From: an uncultured Desulfovibrio sp.
GTDB taxonomy: Bacteria > Desulfobacterota > Desulfovibrionia > Desulfovibrionales > Desulfovibrionaceae
Assembly: GCA_900550745.1 (NCBI GenBank)
Contig: URTO01000071.1
Coordinates: forward strand, 1 to 8,129
Direction: 5' to 3'
Length of the DNA: 8,129 bases
Both the position numbers and the translations under genes were made by a program. Below the pieces are notes generated by a model that searched no databases, had not been told where the DNA came from, and saw only the letters and a program-made list of their open reading frames with translations. Positions 5,518 to 8,129 of this stretch are shown here, piece by piece. Each line of letters opens with the position of its first letter. Position 1 is the stretch's first letter.

Positions 5518-7821
5518 ATGTTGACAATCAAGACATTACAGGGGACGCACCGCATGTCGACCCAGGACTTGCTTCTCGCCATTGAGGAAGCGGTCGGCAA
5601 CGGCGAGACATCGTTTGAAATCGAAGCGTCGGGCCAGCACGACATCGGCGGCCCGCTGTGGAACAGGGAAGGCAAGGCCCTGCGGTTCCATGTGACCAAC
5701 CCCGGCCAGCGCGTCGGTTCCATGTGCCTCGACAATACGGAAATCCTTGTGGACGGCCCCGCGCCCGCCGATGTGGGCTGGCTCAACGCGGGAGGCCGCA
5801 TTGTCGTGCGCGGGGATGCGGGCGACACCGCCGGGCACTGCGCGGCGGCGGGCGTCATCCATATCGGCGGCAGGGCGGGGGCCCGATCCGGTTCGCTCAT
5901 GAAGCACGATCCCCTTTATGAGCCGCCGGAACTGTGGGTGCTCAAGAATGTGGGCAGTTTTTCCTTCGAGTTCATGGGCGGGGGCAAGGCCGTGGTCTGC
6001 GGTTATGATTGCGAAGGGCTTCCTTCCGTCCTTGGCGAACGTCCCTGCGTGGGCATGGTCGGCGGCATAGTGTATGTGCGCGGCGCACTTTCCGAGGACG
6101 TTGCGGACGAGCTCGCCGTATCCGGGCTGGAACCGGATGATGTCGCCTACCTTGAGGCCGGGATGGAAACATTTTTGTCCGCCGTGGGCAGGCCGGAACT
6201 GTACGCCGTCCTCAGCGATTGGAGCGAGTGGCGGAAGATTCATCCCCTCACCTTGGGTGGACATTCCCCTAGGCCCGATCCCATGCCGATGAAAGTGTTC
6301 CGGGCCAAGGAGTGGATACAGGGCGGCATCTTCAGCGACGTATGCCGTGATGATTTCGCCGTGAACGCCACCGTAGCGCGCGGCCTGTACCGCCAGCGCG
6401 TCCCCTCGTGGGACAACGCCGCCTGTGCCGCGCCCTGTGAGTTCCGTTGCCCGGCCTCCATTCCTACACAGCGACGGTACAACCTGCTGCGCGCGGGCAA
6501 GGTGGAGGAAGCCTACAAGCTGGTGCTCGACTATACGCCGTTCCCCGGTTCGGTATGTGGCGGCGTGTGTCCCAACCCGTGCATGGAGGGGTGCACACGC
6601 GGCGGCATCGACGAAGCCGTCCAAATCGGGGCGCTCGGGCGCTGTTCCATTGATGTGGCCTTGCCCCGCCCCACTGGGCGTACCGGCAAAAAAGTCGCCG
6701 TGATCGGCGGCGGGGTCGCGGGCTTGAGCGCCGCATGGCGGCTTGCCCGGAAAGGGCATGAGGTCACCGTCTACGAAGCCGACGACCGCATGGGCGGCAA
6801 GCTGGAGCAGGTCATCCCCCGCGCCCGCCTTCCGCACGAGGTTTTGGAAAAGGAACTGAAGCGCATTGAGGACATGGGCGTGCGTTTCGTGACCGGCAGC
6901 CGGGTTGACGCGGACGGGTTCCAACGGCTCCGGCGGGAAAGCGATGCGGTGATCGTCGCCACCGGAGGGCATATCCCCCGCGTGTTCCCGTGGCCCGGCC
7001 ACGAGAAGATTGTGGCGGGCATCGATTTCCTCAAGGCCATCAACAAGGGCGGGAACCCTCGTGTCGGCCGGAATGTCATCGTCATCGGCTGCGGCAACGC
7101 GGGCATGGATGCCGCAGCCGGGGCCTATGCGATGGGCGCGGAAAGCGTGACCTGCATCGACGTGCAGAAACCGGCGGCCTTTGCCCATGAAATCGCGCAC
7201 ATCGAAGCGCTGGGCGGCAAGCTGCTCTGGCCGGTGATGACCAAGGAAATAACCGATGACGGGCTCATCACGGCGGACGGGACGCTCATCCCCGGCGACA
7301 TGGTCATCATCACCATCGGCGAATCCCCGGATTTGGGCTACCTGCCTGAAGGCGTGCGGAAATTCCGCGACTGGGTCATTCCTGGGGCGGACATGAGCCT
7401 TCTTGAAAACGTGTTCGCGGCGGGCGACGTGATCAAACCCGGATTGCTGGCGGACGCCATCGGAACGGGAATCAAGGCGGCTGAGGCCGTTGACGCCTCG
7501 CTTCGCGGTGTAACCTATGCACCCGTCGAGAAGAAGCCGATACCCTCAGGGCAATTGAGCACAGCGTATTTCGCCCGTTGCCCTCATGGCGATCTGCCTG
7601 CCGCGAACCGGGATTTTGACTGCTGTGTCAGTTGCGGAACCTGCCGGGATTGCAGAATGTGCTTGGAGTCCTGCCCGGAGGGGGCCATCAGCCGGGAAAC
7701 GCTGGCTGGCGGCGCGTATCGGTATGTTTCCGATCCCGATCGGTGCATCGGATGCGGCATCTGCTCCGGCGTCTGTCCCTGCGGCATTTGGACGATGCAT
7801 CCCAATGTTCCGCTGGAGTAG
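5518..7821 (+). CDS. Glutamate synthase GXGXG domain fused to GltD-like FAD/NAD(P) oxidoreductase and dicluster ferredoxin
   Basis: The product is 767 residues. About 1-245 is the right-handed beta-helix GXGXG domain found at the end of large GltB (repeats such as NAGGRIVVRGDAGD and GMVGGIVYVRG). About 295-385 is a Fer4_20 domain of the GltD and dihydropyrimidine dehydrogenase type, with Cys303/307/311 and Cys347/351/355/359. From 391 follows an FAD-binding fold (GGGVAG at 397-402) with an inserted NAD(P)-binding motif GCGNAG (524-529) and the closing FAD motif VFAAGDVI. The C-terminus is a ferredoxin module with Cys702/703, 706, 709, 712, 715 and 719, then Cys743/746/749/753. It would oxidise NAD(P)H or exchange electrons with ferredoxin and feed the synthase subunit. 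It is last in the operon, 11 bases after the previous stop. The fusion joins two proteins that are separate in many split systems. The cofactor preference cannot be read from the sequence. Confidence 0.9.
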   Translation: MLTIKTLQGTHRMSTQDLLLAIEEAVGNGETSFEIEASGQHDIGGPLWNREGKALRFHVTNPGQRVGSMCLDNTEILVDGPAPADVGWLNAGGRIVVRGDAGDTAGHCAAAGVIHIGGRAGARSGSLMKHDPLYEPPELWVLKNVGSFSFEFMGGGKAVVCGYDCEGLPSVLGERPCVGMVGGIVYVRGALSEDVADELAVSGLEPDDVAYLEAGMETFLSAVGRPELYAVLSDWSEWRKIHPLTLGGHSPRPDPMPMKVFRAKEWIQGGIFSDVCRDDFAVNATVARGLYRQRVPSWDNAACAAPCEFRCPASIPTQRRYNLLRAGKVEEAYKLVLDYTPFPGSVCGGVCPNPCMEGCTRGGIDEAVQIGALGRCSIDVALPRPTGRTGKKVAVIGGGVAGLSAAWRLARKGHEVTVYEADDRMGGKLEQVIPRARLPHEVLEKELKRIEDMGVRFVTGSRVDADGFQRLRRESDAVIVATGGHIPRVFPWPGHEKIVAGIDFLKAINKGGNPRVGRNVIVIGCGNAGMDAAAGAYAMGAESVTCIDVQKPAAFAHEIAHIEALGGKLLWPVMTKEITDDGLITADGTLIPGDMVIITIGESPDLGYLPEGVRKFRDWVIPGADMSLLENVFAAGDVIKPGLLADAIGTGIKAAEAVDASLRGVTYAPVEKKPIPSGQLSTAYFARCPHGDLPAANRDFDCCVSCGTCRDCRMCLESCPEGAISRETLAGGAYRYVSDPDRCIGCGICSGVCPCGIWTMHPNVPLE

Positions 7822-7864
7822 GAAAGACGCACGGAAAATTGGGGAGGGAGGAACTTTTTGAATA

Positions 7865-8028
7865 GGCTGTGTCATAGGAAATGGTCGATGCTTTATTTCT
7901 CAAAAATTCCAAGGGAATAACCAATAAAATCCCCAACTGTGGAGTCCGCCAACGGAAAAATGAGAGAAAAAGTCTCTATTTTGACCATACTGTGGAGATG
8001 AAACAACCATAGCCTATGACAAGGCCTC
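7865..8028. mobile_element. MITE-like element with terminal inverted repeats and flanking direct repeat
   Basis: Bases 7864-7885 and 8006-8027 are inverted copies matching at 18 of 22 positions, with a perfect nine-base core TGTCATAGG against CCTATGACA. The pair is flanked by an exact direct repeat TGAATA at 7859-7864 and 8029-8034, as a target-site duplication would leave. The inside (about 120 bases) is AT-rich, has no ORF, and contains a small hairpin (AGAGA-AAAAG-TCTCT, about 7963-7977) and a nine-base direct repeat ACTGTGGAG at 7936-7944 and 7989-7997. The ends recall insertion-sequence termini that start AGGCTGTGTC, so an internally deleted IS is the simplest origin. No transposase is present, so mobility would depend on one elsewhere. 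Confidence 0.45.
7936..7997 (+). repeat. Direct repeat ACTGTGGAG, two copies
   Basis: Exact nine-base copies lie at 7936-7944 and 7989-7997, 53 bases apart, inside the MITE-like element. They may be subterminal transposase sites or chance. Confidence 0.35.
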
Positions 8029-8077
8029 TGAATACAGTTTCTCCTTCCCTAAAAAACGCGTCCATGAAAAAGGAGTT

Positions 8078-8100
8078 GCCCCGATAATAAATGTCGGGGC
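8078..8100 (+). terminator. Probable intrinsic terminator of the glutamate synthase operon
   Basis: GCCCCGA (8078-8084) pairs perfectly with TCGGGGC (8094-8100) across a nine-base loop, followed by TTCTATT. The T tract is weak, so this could also be a processing or stabilising hairpin, or a terminator for a minus-strand gene to the right. It lies 257 bases after the operon stop. Without the MITE-like element and its duplicated target that distance would be about 90 bases. Confidence 0.5.
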
Positions 8101-8111
8101 TTCTATTGGCT

Positions 8112-8129
8112 CTACAATGACTACAATGG
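8112..8129 (+). repeat. Nine-base tandem repeat at the window edge
   Basis: CTACAATGA (8112-8120) is followed directly by CTACAATGG (8121-8129). Only two units are visible because the window ends; it could be the start of a longer array or chance. Confidence 0.3.

Noticed and set aside
3881..5527. Long open frame on the minus strand opposite the synthase gene (548 codons)
   Set aside because: It is the antisense shadow of a GC-rich gene: the plus-strand frame has clear synthase motifs, while the reverse reading is rich in Arg, His and Ala with no recognisable domain.
5536..7200. Long open frame on the minus strand opposite the fusion gene (554 codons)
   Set aside because: Same reason: strong domain evidence supports the plus strand, and the antisense product resembles nothing.
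7822..8129. Protein-coding gene or transposase fragment downstream of the operon
   Set aside because: All frames are short and interrupted, and no transposase motif is readable.

Overview
The window looks like part of a Desulfovibrionaceae-type genome, possibly a gut member such as Bilophila. The coding DNA is GC-rich (about 60% by eye) with AT-rich intergenic gaps, and the main locus is an archaeal-type split glutamate synthase of the kind known in sulfate- and sulfite-reducing deltaproteobacteria. The taxonomic call is inference; no rRNA or marker gene is present.

Layout. Positions 1-2278 on the minus strand hold most of a large envelope mechanosensitive channel of the MscS superfamily (signal peptide, long Ala/Glu/Lys coiled coil, several membrane helices, MscS pore helix). 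It is cut by the window start. Its last 20 or so visible residues do not look like MscS and lie in more AT-rich DNA, which suggests a recombination or assembly junction near base 67. Positions 2279-2780 form a divergent regulatory gap. It holds a good sigma70 promoter, a repeated AT-rich palindrome, a possible 18-residue small ORF, and a structured leader with two mutually exclusive hairpins, the second ending in a T tract (candidate attenuator).

Positions 2781-7821 on the plus strand are a tight three-gene operon: a class II glutamine amidotransferase subunit, the FMN glutamate synthase core with an N-terminal dicluster ferredoxin domain, and a fusion of the GXGXG beta-helix domain with a GltD-like FAD/NAD(P) oxidoreductase and a C-terminal dicluster ferredoxin. 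Together they carry every module of glutamate synthase (glutamine + 2-oxoglutarate + 2 electrons gives 2 glutamate), spread over three polypeptides. The first subunit releases ammonia from glutamine, the second makes glutamate on FMN, and the third supplies electrons and the structural beta helix.

Positions 7822-8129 are AT-rich and non-coding. They hold a roughly 164-bp MITE-like element with imperfect terminal inverted repeats flanked by a 6-bp direct repeat, then a GC-rich hairpin that is probably the operon terminator, then a 9-bp tandem repeat at the window edge. I found no tRNA, rRNA, CRISPR array or complete insertion sequence.
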